A stretch of 64,000 bases of DNA from Helicobacter sp. GTDB taxonomy: Bacteria > Campylobacterota > Campylobacteria > Campylobacterales > Helicobacteraceae. The DNA lies in NCBI RefSeq assembly GCF_014799995.1, contig NZ_JAAVGY010000003.1, positions 38,638-102,637 on the forward strand. Reading direction: 5' to 3'. This document shows, piece after piece, positions 16,538 to 25,036 of the stretch. Position numbers and translations under genes: made by a program. Under the pieces are notes generated by a model, which saw only the letters and a list, made by a program, of their open reading frames with translations, was not told the DNA's origin and ran no database searches. Each line of letters starts with the position of its first letter. Positions within the stretch are counted from its first letter, which is position 1.

Positions 16538-17497
16538 ATGTCAAATTTATCCAATGTTGATCAAATAACCAATCTACACAGAAACAACGAATTACAGCTC
16601 TTATGCTTTAGGCTTGAAAAAGATAAAGATTTGTATGCAGTCAATGTGTTTAAAATCCGTGAAGTTGTCAAATATCGTGGAGAAATCACGGTGGTTTCTC
16701 ACGAGGGAAGCTCGTTGGTAGAGGGGCTGATTACAATTCGTGAGCTCACGATTCCTTTGATTGATTTGCGTAAATGGTTTTATTATGATTCAAGAGATAA
16801 ATCTAAAAATCTTGAACCTTATGCAATTACACGTAGTCCCGGCGATGACGAAGTGATTATGATTTGCGAGTTTTCTAAATGGACGGTAGGGGTAAAAATC
16901 TATGAGGCAGATAGAATCCTAAACAAAAAATGGACAGAGATTGAACAAAGTGCAGGAATTGGTAATTCTGGATTAAATAGCAAACTCGTCAGCAGAACGC
17001 GTTATTTTGACGGACGTTTAGTGCAAGTAGTGGATATTGAAAAAATGCTTGTAGATGTATTCCCTTGGATTGAAACCGAGAAAAACGATGAAATGAATAA
17101 GATTAAGCAGATTATCACTAGCAAAGAAGTTTTACTCGCAGATGATTCTCCAAGTGTTATTAGAACAATGCAAAACATTCTTAAGAAAATCGGTGTGGAG
17201 CATAAGTCTTTTGTAAATGGGCAAAAACTACTAGATTATGTTTTCGCTGACGGGACAGATATTTCTAAAATCGGGATTATTATTACAGACTTGGAAATGC
17301 CAGAGGCAAGCGGGTTTGAAGTTATTAAACAAATCAAAGCCAATGCGCTCACCTCTAAGATTCCTGTTGTCGTCAATTCCTCTATGAGTGGAAGCAGTAA
17401 TGAAGATATGGCGCGCTCATTGAATGCAGATGAATTTATTTCTAAATCCAATCCGGTAGAAGTAGAAGACGCTTTAAGACGTTTTATGCTGAAATAA
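16538..17497 (+). CDS. cheV: Chemotaxis coupling protein CheV (CheV1-like)
   Basis: Couples chemoreceptors to CheA and carries its own receiver domain. 319 residues from the ATG at 16538, which has TAAGG seven bases before it; a TTG two codons earlier is less likely. CheW-like domain about 10-170 (LLCFRLEKDKDLYAVNVFKIREVV, GLITIRELTIPLIDLRKW). Receiver domain about 195-318 with acidic pocket LLADDSP, phospho-acceptor Asp in ITDLEMPEASGF, and FISKSNP at the lysine position. The sequence closely resembles what I remember of H. pylori CheV1 (HP0019). A second CheV lies at 53042-53995 beside cheA. Followed by a strong terminator, so it is probably monocistronic. Confidence 0.93.
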   Translation: MSNLSNVDQITNLHRNNELQLLCFRLEKDKDLYAVNVFKIREVVKYRGEITVVSHEGSSLVEGLITIRELTIPLIDLRKWFYYDSRDKSKNLEPYAITRSPGDDEVIMICEFSKWTVGVKIYEADRILNKKWTEIEQSAGIGNSGLNSKLVSRTRYFDGRLVQVVDIEKMLVDVFPWIETEKNDEMNKIKQIITSKEVLLADDSPSVIRTMQNILKKIGVEHKSFVNGQKLLDYVFADGTDISKIGIIITDLEMPEASGFEVIKQIKANALTSKIPVVVNSSMSGSSNEDMARSLNADEFISKSNPVEVEDALRRFMLK

Positions 17498-17503
17498 CTC
17501 TCC

Positions 17504-17521
17504 TCAAGCCTTTGGGCTTGA
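17504..17521 (+). terminator. Rho-independent terminator after cheV
   Basis: Stem TCAAGCC / GGCTTGA with a short loop, followed by TTTCTTTTAATTT, nine bases after the stop. A near-identical stem follows cheW at 56969-56989. Confidence 0.8.
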
Positions 17522-17590
17522 TTTCTTTTAATTTACTTTTTCTTTATTTTATCATCGTAGGATTCTTATTATTTTTTGAGCGAAAACACT

Positions 17591-18679
17591 TTAAGAGATT
17601 TTGGGGAGAGAATCCTGCAAGGCAAATTCTCCAAAAGGCAAGATTTGGTAAGGTGTGCCTAAATTCTCGCCCGATTCTTTATGGTTGAGTGTTAGGATTA
17701 AAAACGAATCGCAAAATTCACGCTCTTTGGTAATTTTATACAAACGTTTTTCAAGAATGGAGGGTTGAATGAAAGGCACACAAAGAATCCCAATAGAGAG
17801 ATTGGGCAAATAAAAGTCTAGCTTATCGGTATAGAAGATTGTCTCTTTGAAATGATAGAGCAATTCTAAAAATATCATATTTTCAAACAATAAGGCAAAA
17901 TTCCGCTCATAAGAGATAGCGTTTTTAAGCGTAAAGTCCCAAAAGTATAATTTTTTGGGTGTGGATTCGTGTTCAAATTTCGTGAGCCAAAACAATATTT
18001 TGCTTGCATTTAAATCCTTGCAATATTCATAAAATCTGTCTTTTGAGAGTTTTCCCTCTTTTTTGAGTTTGGTAAAGATTTGGTGAATAGAGACTTTCTG
18101 CCCTAAATGCGAGATAAGATTTTGCAAAATCCAAAAATTACTAGAATCTCCAGCAAGAATCTTTAAAAATTCTCCTTTCTTGTATTCGTTTAAATGTTCT
18201 AGTAGATTACCGAATTTTAGATATAGGTTTAAACTCTCCTCCATAGGCATTTTACGCATTTTTGTCCATTCTTGGAAAGTAATAGGCGGAATCTCTAAGA
18301 GAGAATAATCCTTATGCGTCAAAGGGGATTGCGAAATGATTGTAATGTGTGGTGTATGGGTAATGCAATCTAGTAGGGCAGGTGAAAAAAGAGAGGGGTT
18401 AAAATGGTCAATAATCAGAAGTTCAATCTTTTCTTGTTGGAGAAAACTTGGCAAGGATTCTAAAATTTTATGAGGATTTAGCCTAGAATCGTTTAGGTTT
18501 AAATACATTTTTTTGAATGTGTTAAATTCTGTCTGTGCGTAGTAATTCAAGATAGCTTCTGTCTTGCCAATGCCTCTTGCGCCATATACGCAGGTTTTTT
18601 TATCTAAAGTGAATGGTAGGTTGCGGTGAATTTTGCTTAAATGTTTAGGATAGGATTCCAAGACTCTTTCTAATTCCAT
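17591..18679 (-). CDS. AAA-type ATP-binding protein of unknown function
   Basis: 362 residues, no membrane segment. Walker A GARGIGKT lies near residues 34-41 and a Walker B-like IELLIIDHF near 89-97, as in AAA_14-type ATPases. The second half (about 230-350) has ILFWLTKFEH, FENMIFLELLYHF and FYTDKLDFYLP. This layout recalls ATPases with a C-terminal DUF4143/nuclease-like region, where FEN-x-IFLEL and a D...Y strand form the degenerate nuclease fold. The gene is divergent from the response regulator at 18776 and convergent with cheV. No partner gene is evident. Function unknown; the domain reading is by eye. Confidence 0.7.
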   Translation of the reverse strand: MELERVLESYPKHLSKIHRNLPFTLDKKTCVYGARGIGKTEAILNYYAQTEFNTFKKMYLNLNDSRLNPHKILESLPSFLQQEKIELLIIDHFNPSLFSPALLDCITHTPHITIISQSPLTHKDYSLLEIPPITFQEWTKMRKMPMEESLNLYLKFGNLLEHLNEYKKGEFLKILAGDSSNFWILQNLISHLGQKVSIHQIFTKLKKEGKLSKDRFYEYCKDLNASKILFWLTKFEHESTPKKLYFWDFTLKNAISYERNFALLFENMIFLELLYHFKETIFYTDKLDFYLPNLSIGILCVPFIQPSILEKRLYKITKEREFCDSFLILTLNHKESGENLGTPYQILPFGEFALQDSLPKIS

Positions 18680-18748
18680 ACCACGCCTTTTTGTTTGAAT
18701 CGCAAAATTATAACGTAAAGAAATTGGATTCGCACTCTTTGCTTGTGG

Positions 18749-18754
18749 TATAAT
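18749..18754 (+). promoter_or_regulatory. Candidate -10 box of the two-component operon
   Basis: TATAAT 22 bases before the response-regulator ATG; a TTGGAT about 19 bases upstream could serve as a weak -35. It lies in the 96-base divergent gap to the ATPase gene. Confidence 0.5.
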
Positions 18755-18775
18755 CTTGCGGATAAAAGGAAAAGA

Positions 18776-19453
18776 ATGAAAGCGAAAATTTTGCTACTTG
18801 AAGATGATATGGCTTTGCAAGAAATCATTGCGGAATGTTTAGAGGAAGAGGGATATTCCGTAGTATGCGTGAGCGATGGCATTGAGGCTGCTAATTTGGC
18901 TTATGAAGAGAAGTTTGATATTTTATTGCTTGATGTAATGGTTACGGGACAGAGTGGGTTTGAATCCTTATGCGCGATTCGCAAAAGCGGCAAGGAAACG
19001 CCTGCTATCTTTATGACTGCTCTAAACTCACTAAAAGATTTGGAAGTTGGCTTCAAAAGCGGTTGTGATGATTACTTGCGCAAACCCTTTGAATTATCCG
19101 AATTGCTCCTTAGGATTGAGGCGCAACTGAAGCGAAGCAAGAAACTAGAAGTTTTTGAACTTGAAAATGGATATTGCTTTGATTGTACGGAGGAGATTCT
19201 CTATCATCAAGGGGTAATGGTGAAGATTTCACCTAAAGAAAGGGAATTGTTAAAGATTCTATTGCAAAGTAAGGGGCATTTTGTCCCTTTAGAGCAAATT
19301 TATTCTGCTCTTTGGGGCTATGATGAAGAGCCAAGCGAGATGAGTTTGCGTGTCTATATTAAGAATCTGCGTCAAATCGTTGGCAAGGATAATATTTTGA
19401 CAAGGCGCGGTGAGGGATACTGCTATCAGCCCGCACATACAAGGAAAATGTAG
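18776..19453 (+). CDS. OmpR-family response regulator
   Basis: 225 residues. Receiver domain 1-120 with LLLEDD, phospho-acceptor Asp53 (ILLLDVMV), Thr in FMTAL and Lys in YLRKPF. A winged-helix DNA-binding domain follows at 130-225 (VKISPKERELLKILLQ, LRVYIKNLRQIVG, TRRGEGYCY). Start: ATG at 18776 after AAAGGA; an ATG 11 codons upstream precedes the ribosome-binding site and is not used. The gene is followed after two bases by its histidine kinase, so the pair forms an operon. The pair resembles the CrdRS/DccRS type of Campylobacterota; the signal cannot be read from sequence and no target gene is next to it. Confidence 0.93.
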   Translation: MKAKILLLEDDMALQEIIAECLEEEGYSVVCVSDGIEAANLAYEEKFDILLLDVMVTGQSGFESLCAIRKSGKETPAIFMTALNSLKDLEVGFKSGCDDYLRKPFELSELLLRIEAQLKRSKKLEVFELENGYCFDCTEEILYHQGVMVKISPKERELLKILLQSKGHFVPLEQIYSALWGYDEEPSEMSLRVYIKNLRQIVGKDNILTRRGEGYCYQPAHTRKM

Positions 19454-19455
19454 CA

Positions 19456-20727
19456 ATGGAGGCAAGAGGGACGGCTTTAAAGATTCTCGCACTTTATGTC
19501 CTGACAAGTTGTGTCTTTTTGGGCATTGTTTTTTATGGTTGGTATCAAAAAGAAAAATCGGGTATTTTGGAATCCAAAGCGATAATATTGCGTGAGAATG
19601 CGCATACATTGGTGATGAATCTTTATGAAAAATTACAAATGGAGACGACACAAGAGATTCAAAGCCTTTTTTCTCAAACCTCACAAGAATTTCAGATTCC
19701 CTTTATGATGCTAACACATAGGGGAGAGATTATCTTTAGCTCTTTAGATGAGGAAAAAAGTCAAGAGGAAATCAACGCGATTCTGTATGTACAGGGGGAA
19801 TCGGTGAGATTTTTTAAAAATGATAGAATCGTGGTTTTGGGCGATACGATGATTTTGGTTACACACCATATTGGTAAGTCATTTTGGTATCTTTTAGACC
19901 AAGAATTGAAACTAAATTTTGATTCTCCAGCGAAAGGAAGAATTTATTTAGTGCTTTTCTCTAATGGAATCCAAACAGAGATTTATAAGACTTTGGGAAT
20001 GATTTTTGGAAGTTTTTTTGTCGTGCTCATTGCAATGGGTATCATAGCGTATTTTTTGGTATCTTTGTCTTTGAAGCCTTTGCGCGAAAAAATTTCATCA
20101 CTAGATGCTTTTATCAAAGATTCTACCCACGAGATTAATACGCCTTTGAGCGTAATTTTGATGAGCATTGAACGAATCAAGCCTAATGAATTGACGCCCT
20201 CACAATGTCAAAAGTTTGAACGCATTAAGTTTGCGGCGCAAATATTAGGGAGAATCTATCAAGATTTGTTGTTTTATAACTTTGATGCAGCGAAAGAATT
20301 GAATCTTGAGAAGATTGAAATGTCGCAATTGATTGAGGAGCGTATTGCTTATTTTCAACCCTTTTTCAAAAAGAAAAATATTGAAATTCTTGTAGATAAC
20401 GAGGCAAAAAGCTTGTTAGAGGCAAATTATAGCCGTATCGCGAGAGTGGTGGATAATTTGCTAGGCAATGCGTTGAAATATACTTCTAGCGGGGGATTTG
20501 TCAAAGTGAGTTTAAAAGAAAAGAGTTTGAGGATTCAAGATAATGGCTGTGGAATCAAAAAAGAGAATTTGGATAGGATTTTTGAACGTTATTATCGTGA
20601 TAATTCGCATCAAGGGGGATTTGGCATTGGGCTTGCCCTTGTAAAGCAAATTTGTCAAATCTACCATATTCAGATTGTTTGCAAGAGCCAAGAGGGAGAG
20701 GGAAGCGAATTTATCTTGAATTGGTAA
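19456..20727 (+). CDS. Sensor histidine kinase
   Basis: 423 residues, inner membrane. Membrane helices at about 9-29 and 178-203 enclose a periplasmic sensor of about 145 residues without a recognisable fold. The segment between helix 2 and the phospho-acceptor His225 (DSTHEINTPLSVI) is only about 20 residues, so a full HAMP domain is absent. The catalytic domain shows the N box (RVVDNLLGNALKYT), G1 (IQDNGCGI) and G2 (GGFGIGLALV). It phosphorylates the response regulator encoded two bases upstream. Ribosome-binding site AAGGAAAAT lies within the end of the preceding gene. Confidence 0.93.
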   Translation: MEARGTALKILALYVLTSCVFLGIVFYGWYQKEKSGILESKAIILRENAHTLVMNLYEKLQMETTQEIQSLFSQTSQEFQIPFMMLTHRGEIIFSSLDEEKSQEEINAILYVQGESVRFFKNDRIVVLGDTMILVTHHIGKSFWYLLDQELKLNFDSPAKGRIYLVLFSNGIQTEIYKTLGMIFGSFFVVLIAMGIIAYFLVSLSLKPLREKISSLDAFIKDSTHEINTPLSVILMSIERIKPNELTPSQCQKFERIKFAAQILGRIYQDLLFYNFDAAKELNLEKIEMSQLIEERIAYFQPFFKKKNIEILVDNEAKSLLEANYSRIARVVDNLLGNALKYTSSGGFVKVSLKEKSLRIQDNGCGIKKENLDRIFERYYRDNSHQGGFGIGLALVKQICQIYHIQIVCKSQEGEGSEFILNW

Positions 20728-20769
20728 TATTTTGCCAAAACTTGATATTTTTCTTTTTAAAGCAGATTG

Positions 20770-21165
20770 CGTACGACCTATCTATTTGGAATCTCGCTCT
20801 TTAATAGGATTAGAAAGGTATATGGCGAGTGTGCGGGGGGGGGGGGATTTGTCTGCTATATTTAAAATCCTCTTAATCAAGGACTTGGAAGTAAAGACGA
20901 AATCCTAAAAATAAGATTTATGGGAGCGTCTTTCTTCTATAACAACATTAGATGAGTTTGTGCGAGAAAATAAGTTAGAAGTGGGTTTTATTAAGGTTGA
21001 TATTGAGGGCTTTGAACAGGATAAAAGGAATTAGAGAGACGATAGAATCGCAAAAACCAGCAATGCTGCTTAGTATTTATGGTATCGGTTTAAGATTGTA
21101 AAACCTATAGATTATACGATAAGCATAGAGACTGCATTGTTTTGTGAAGTAGTATGGATTTTGGA
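20770..21165 (+). pseudogene. Multiply frameshifted FkbM-family methyltransferase gene
   Basis: Pieces of an FkbM methyltransferase are readable in order but in changing frames. TYLFGISLFNRIRKVYGE runs into a 12-G tract; then NQGLGSKDEILKIRFMGAS; then TTLDEFVRENKLEVGFIKVD followed by IEGFEQ, the family hallmark (about 20942-21020); then IRETIESQKPAMLLSIYG; then FKIVKPIDYTISIETALFCEV ending near 21150. At least three frame shifts and a large loss in the middle are needed, so it cannot be restored by slippage of the G tract alone. FkbM enzymes O-methylate surface glycans and are often phase-variable in Campylobacterota. It lies between the histidine kinase and a repeat cluster. Confidence 0.75.
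20835..20846 (+). repeat. Homopolymeric tract of 12 G
   Basis: Poly-G of this length is the classic contingency-locus signal in Campylobacter and Helicobacter, where slipped-strand mispairing switches surface genes on and off. Here it sits in the 5' part of the broken FkbM gene, so it is probably a relic. Confidence 0.9.
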
Positions 21166-21209
21166 ATCTTCGCTGCTTTGTTTGCGAGAGTATGTAGTAT
21201 TTGTAGCAA

Positions 21210-21433
21210 TCTATAATCTTGTATACTTTGCGATTCTCCATTTGTCATTGCGAGGAATGGAATGACGAAGCAAACCATAATCTAAAATCTCGTCTTTAAA
21301 TTTTAAGATTCTATTGTAAAAGTTTCTGTATCTAAAATTATAGATTGCTACGCCGATAAATCGGCTTGCAATGACAAAAGAGTAGAATCTGCTTATAAAT
21401 TGCCACAGCCTTTTACAAAGGCTTCGCAATGAC
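21210..21433. repeat. Composite palindromic repeat cluster related to the one at 12.3-12.7 kb
   Basis: Three units: about 21244-21283, 21342-21375 (core CCGATAAATCGG) and 21397-21433 (core AGCC(7 nt)GGCT). The last two cores are the same as those at 12671-12703 and 12618-12655 but in swapped order. The linkers (AATCTTGTATACTTTGCGATTCTC and AATCTAAAATCTCGTCTTTAA-like sequence) also match the other cluster, so a block of over 200 bp was copied or moved. Confidence 0.8.
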
Positions 21434-21476
21434 GATGAGAATGGATTACCGCAACCAAAGGTTTATTTGTGGAATC

Positions 21477-22742
21477 TCAAAGTCTAGGGTCGGCAATTTT
21501 GCCTACAATAGCACTTTTGGCAGCCACGGCGGAATTTGCAAGATAGACTTCAGAATTTCGTGCGCCCATTCTACCCACAAAGTTACGATTCGTGGTAGAG
21601 ACACAACGTTCCTTGTCTCCCAAGATTCCCATATATCCACCGAGGCACGCACCACAAGTTGGGTTTGAAATCAGCGCACCCGCTTCTAGTAGAGCGTCAA
21701 TATAACCTAATTTATGCGCTTCTTTGTAGATTTGTTGTGTGCCCGGTGTAATAATGAGGCGGACATCGGAATGAACCTTATTGCCCTTTAGAATCTCACT
21801 TGCGATTCTTAAATCACTCAAGCGACCATTGGTACAACTACCAATGAAAACTTGGTCAATTTTTAAGTCGTCTTTGACGGCTTGGGAAATGCTTTTGCCA
21901 TTGCTCGGGAGATAGGGATAGGCGACAAGAGGCTCTAATTTGCTAATATCAATCGTGAGCGTGCGTGTATAATGCGCATCCGCGTCAGAGAAAAATTCTT
22001 TTGGTTTCGCGCGCAAGCTCGGACGACTTGCTAAAAACTCACGTGTGATAGAATCCGGAGCAATGATTCCATTTTTTGCTCCCGCCTCAATCACCATATT
22101 ACAAAGCGAAAATCTATCGTCCATAGAGAGATATGCGATTCCCTCGCCACAAAATTCAAGTGTTTGGTATAAAGCACCATCTACGCCAATTTGGCGGATA
22201 ATTTCTAGGATTAAGTCTTTGCCATAGATATGTTGTGCGGGTTTGCCTACAAACTCTACTTTGATTGCGCTTGGGACTTTAAACCAATTTTTGCCTGTAA
22301 TCATAGCATAAGCCAAATCGGTGCTTCCCATACCTGTGCTAAATGCGCCTAAAGCCCCGTGTGTGCAGGTATGAGAATCCGCTCCGATGATGACATCTCC
22401 ACTGACAACTAAGCCTTTTTCTGGAAGTAGGGCGTGTTCAATCCCCATATCTCTTTCGTCAAAATAATATTTGAGTTGGTGTTTTTTGGCGAAGTCCCGA
22501 CTGATTCGCGCTTGATTCGCACTCGCAATGTCTTTTGCGGGAATGTAGTGGTCCATCACTATGCAGAATCCATCGGGATTTGCAAGCTTTTGCGCTCCGC
22601 TTTCTTCATAAGCGTGAATGGAAAGGGGTGTCGTAATGTCATTACCAATAATCATATCAATAGGAGAATCAACGATTTCTCCTGCATAAACGGCTTTGCC
22701 AATATGGTCTGAAAAGATTTTTTCTGTCATTGTTTGTCCCAT
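21477..22742 (-). CDS. leuC: 3-isopropylmalate dehydratase, large subunit
   Basis: Aconitase-family 4Fe-4S enzyme that isomerises 2- to 3-isopropylmalate in leucine synthesis. 421 residues, the shorter archaeal/LeuC2-like type. The three cluster cysteines are seen: Cys303 in GSCTNGR, and Cys363 and Cys366 in NPTCGACLGG. Substrate-binding GADSHTCTHGALG is present. ATG at 22742 with AAAGGAG before it. It is the last gene of the long minus-strand string, 14 bases after hisG. The partner subunit leuD is not in the window. H. pylori lacks leucine synthesis, so this supports a non-pylori species. A homologous subfamily uses homoaconitate, but that pathway is not expected here. Confidence 0.93.
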   Translation of the reverse strand: MGQTMTEKIFSDHIGKAVYAGEIVDSPIDMIIGNDITTPLSIHAYEESGAQKLANPDGFCIVMDHYIPAKDIASANQARISRDFAKKHQLKYYFDERDMGIEHALLPEKGLVVSGDVIIGADSHTCTHGALGAFSTGMGSTDLAYAMITGKNWFKVPSAIKVEFVGKPAQHIYGKDLILEIIRQIGVDGALYQTLEFCGEGIAYLSMDDRFSLCNMVIEAGAKNGIIAPDSITREFLASRPSLRAKPKEFFSDADAHYTRTLTIDISKLEPLVAYPYLPSNGKSISQAVKDDLKIDQVFIGSCTNGRLSDLRIASEILKGNKVHSDVRLIITPGTQQIYKEAHKLGYIDALLEAGALISNPTCGACLGGYMGILGDKERCVSTTNRNFVGRMGARNSEVYLANSAVAAKSAIVGKIADPRL

Positions 22743-22756
22743 TTTAACTCCTTTAT

Positions 22757-23371
22757 TTAAGATTGGATTTGTGTTTTGAAATAATTTTGAATCTTTAAAA
22801 TCTCAAGCTTTTGTGCATAAAAGCTATTGGGATTTGCCACCAAGTAAGCACTGATTTCCATAATGGTTTCGTCAATTTTGAGATTGTTTTGGCGCATTGT
22901 ATCGCCTGTTTCTACTAAATCCACGATTGCGTCTGCCATACCCACAAGAGGAGCTAGCTCAATAGAACCATAGAGCTTGATAATCTCTACAGTGATAGCC
23001 TTTTTGGCAAAAAAACTTTTGGTAATATTAACCATTTTCGTTGCGATTCTTAGGTTTGGGTTAGAAAAGTCTAATGTGTAATGATTGGGAGAGCCAATCG
23101 CGATTTTGCATTTGCCAAACCCCAAGTCTAGCAGACGCACAAGCGAGCTTTGCTGCTCTTCTAAAACATCTAATCCCACCACACCAATATCCGCAGCTCC
23201 TCGTTCCACATAGACGGGCACATCTTGATTGCGCACGAGCATAAATTCAAAATTGCCTTTGGTTAAGATGAGTTTGCGGTCTTCAAAATGAAGCGGCGCA
23301 CCCACGAATTTTTCAAAAATCGCAAGTGTTTGTTCCGCAATTCTACCTTTAGGCAATGCAACCTTTATCAT
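22757..23371 (-). CDS. hisG: ATP phosphoribosyltransferase, short form
   Basis: First enzyme of histidine synthesis: joins ATP and PRPP. 204 residues, the short form without the C-terminal regulatory domain. KVALPKGRI at the start, YVERGAADIGVVGLDVL, and the PRPP-binding loop region DAIVDLVETGDTMRQNNL are all as in the family. Short HisG works with HisZ, a paralog of histidyl-tRNA synthetase, in a hetero-octamer; hisZ is not in this window. The ATG overlaps the coaX stop by four bases (ATGA), which implies coupled translation. It is followed by leuC. Confidence 0.94.
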   Translation of the reverse strand: MIKVALPKGRIAEQTLAIFEKFVGAPLHFEDRKLILTKGNFEFMLVRNQDVPVYVERGAADIGVVGLDVLEEQQSSLVRLLDLGFGKCKIAIGSPNHYTLDFSNPNLRIATKMVNITKSFFAKKAITVEIIKLYGSIELAPLVGMADAIVDLVETGDTMRQNNLKIDETIMEISAYLVANPNSFYAQKLEILKIQNYFKTQIQS

Positions 23372-24006
23372 ACATAAATTCCTTGTGAGGTGAAGTTCTC
23401 ATTAATGGCTTTTTGCATTCCTTTAAAGACAAGTAAGTCATCATAAAAACAATCTTTAAAGAATCTTGAAAGAAATTTGCCATCACCACCTGTGAAATGG
23501 ATTTTTTTGTTTTTAGAGGTGTTTTTGAGCATTAAAATGATAGAGTTTAGCATTCCATAGCTCACAGCGTCTCTTGTGTTTTGGGGAAAGGTATTCAAAT
23601 CTACACCCAAATTCATCTCACAATCTAATACAGAAATACTGCTAAACATTTTGCGATATTGTGTGATTCCGGGCATAATAAAGCCTCCTAAGTGAATGCC
23701 TTGCTGCATTACATCTATGGTGAGAGCACTTCCTGCATCTACAATAACGCCATCATTGATAGCCTTGCAAGCCGCGATTCTGTCAATCCCTAAGCCTTTG
23801 TAAGTCGTATCAATATTGACATAAGGCGTCAAATCAAAACAGCGAGGGTGTGCGTAGAGTAAGGCATTGGTAGAATCTTCATTGACGCTAATATACATAA
23901 TGAGCTCTTTAGAGTCTTTTGGAGTTAGTTTGTTTTTCTCCTCTTTCCAGATTCTACCGCGATAATAAAAATGCAAAAAGGTATTGCCAATATCACAGAG
24001 AATCAT
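23368..24006 (-). CDS. coaX: Type III pantothenate kinase
   Basis: Phosphorylates pantothenate, the first committed step of coenzyme A synthesis. 212 residues, slightly shorter than most CoaX. ASKHA-fold motifs are present: DIGNTFLHF at the N-terminus (phosphate 1), GLGIDRIAA, DAGSALTIDVM (phosphate 2 / catalytic region) and FTGGDGKFL (adenosine). It sits eight bases after the BamB-like lipoprotein gene and overlaps hisG, an arrangement that in part matches the HP0862-HP0867 region of H. pylori from memory. Identification is firm. Confidence 0.92.
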   Translation of the reverse strand: MILCDIGNTFLHFYYRGRIWKEEKNKLTPKDSKELIMYISVNEDSTNALLYAHPRCFDLTPYVNIDTTYKGLGIDRIAACKAINDGVIVDAGSALTIDVMQQGIHLGGFIMPGITQYRKMFSSISVLDCEMNLGVDLNTFPQNTRDAVSYGMLNSIILMLKNTSKNKKIHFTGGDGKFLSRFFKDCFYDDLLVFKGMQKAINENFTSQGIYV

Positions 24007-24013
24007 TGCGCCT

Positions 24014-25036
24014 CTATTCTACTTTTAAAATTTTATTGCCGACAAAGATTTTACGCGTACCGGAGAATGTAGGGACATTGATTGCATCAGGAAGTGCAAA
24101 GATTGTGCTACTTTGTAATTCATCATCTAAACTAATCAAATAACCCTCTGTTTCTAAAATAACAATATTTCTCCCGTGATTTGCCGCAGTGAAATGCGCA
24201 AAGGGAAATTTCATTCTTCGTTTTTCATTCAAATCTTGGTCTGTGAGAATCACCTCTCCCTCGTTGGTGAAAATAAAGATTCTATCTTCAAAAAATAAAA
24301 TATCTTTGATATTCGCATTGAAAGTGCTAATGATGCTTGGGCTTACAGAAATAACGCGTTTAGGAGTGGCTGCAACCATACGATTTCCAATAGCTTCTAG
24401 GAAAATAACATTATTAAAATATTTATCACCATTGACGACGATATTACGAATCATTTGCATATTGTTTTTATCCACAATGACGAGTTTTCCGTCTAAGGTT
24501 GGCACGATGACAATATCACTTAGAAAATAAGGTGAAGCAATGAGGGTATTATTGGTTGGAGCTAATGTGCTATCTTGTTTGTAGGCGATTTGGCTTCTAC
24601 TGAAATCATATAAAACAAAGGTATTGTCATCAAAAATAATCGCAATGAGTTGTCCATTCATAGAGGCACTAATGGGTGTATTCTCAAACGCGATGGAAGT
24701 TTGGGCATTGGTTTCTTTATTAATCAACAATAAAGAATGGTATGCTCCTGCGAGATAATAATCTTCTGTCTGGTTAAGATATTGCGCACCTTCAGGCAAA
24801 TAGGTGTTTGGAATCTCGGAATATTTGGTGATAAATTGTCCATTTTGTAAGGTTGCACCATCACGTACAATAGAGGCGATAGGAGATGGGAGAGAATCAC
24901 TAAAAGAGACTTTACCTTTGATTTCATTTTCTTCTGGTTGGAAATAATATTTAGATCCGCAGCCACTCAAAGTAAAAGACAATACAAAAAGATGAAAGAT
25001 AGAAATGATGAAACTCTTTAAGAATCTATTGGGCAT
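24014..25036 (-). CDS. BamB-like beta-propeller lipoprotein
   Basis: 340 residues. N-terminal signal with a lipobox ending LTLSGC; after lipidation the Cys would be the first residue, and the next residues (GSK) do not suggest inner-membrane retention. The rest is a series of short repeats of the form 'I(I/V)VP-x-DGK-L-x-I-(V/D)', e.g. VPTLDGKLVIVDK, ILFFEDRIFIFTNEGEVILTD, NIVILETEGYLISLDDE, consistent with a PQQ-type beta-propeller. BamB is the outer-membrane assembly lipoprotein with this fold. The gene upstream is YfgM-like, and yfgM also precedes bamB in E. coli, which supports the call. It overlaps that gene by 11 bases. Confidence 0.7.
   Translation of the reverse strand: MPNRFLKSFIISIFHLFVLSFTLSGCGSKYYFQPEENEIKGKVSFSDSLPSPIASIVRDGATLQNGQFITKYSEIPNTYLPEGAQYLNQTEDYYLAGAYHSLLLINKETNAQTSIAFENTPISASMNGQLIAIIFDDNTFVLYDFSRSQIAYKQDSTLAPTNNTLIASPYFLSDIVIVPTLDGKLVIVDKNNMQMIRNIVVNGDKYFNNVIFLEAIGNRMVAATPKRVISVSPSIISTFNANIKDILFFEDRIFIFTNEGEVILTDQDLNEKRRMKFPFAHFTAANHGRNIVILETEGYLISLDDELQSSTIFALPDAINVPTFSGTRKIFVGNKILKVE

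Noticed and set aside
17591..18679. Interpretation of the ATPase and adjacent two-component pair as a defence system
   Set aside because: The ATPase is divergent from the regulator with its own promoter region, has no nuclease or toxin partner, and the kinase/regulator pair is of ordinary type.
21429..21668. 79-codon plus-strand frame at the 3' end of leuC
   Set aside because: Mostly antisense to conserved leuC sequence and starts in a repeat unit.
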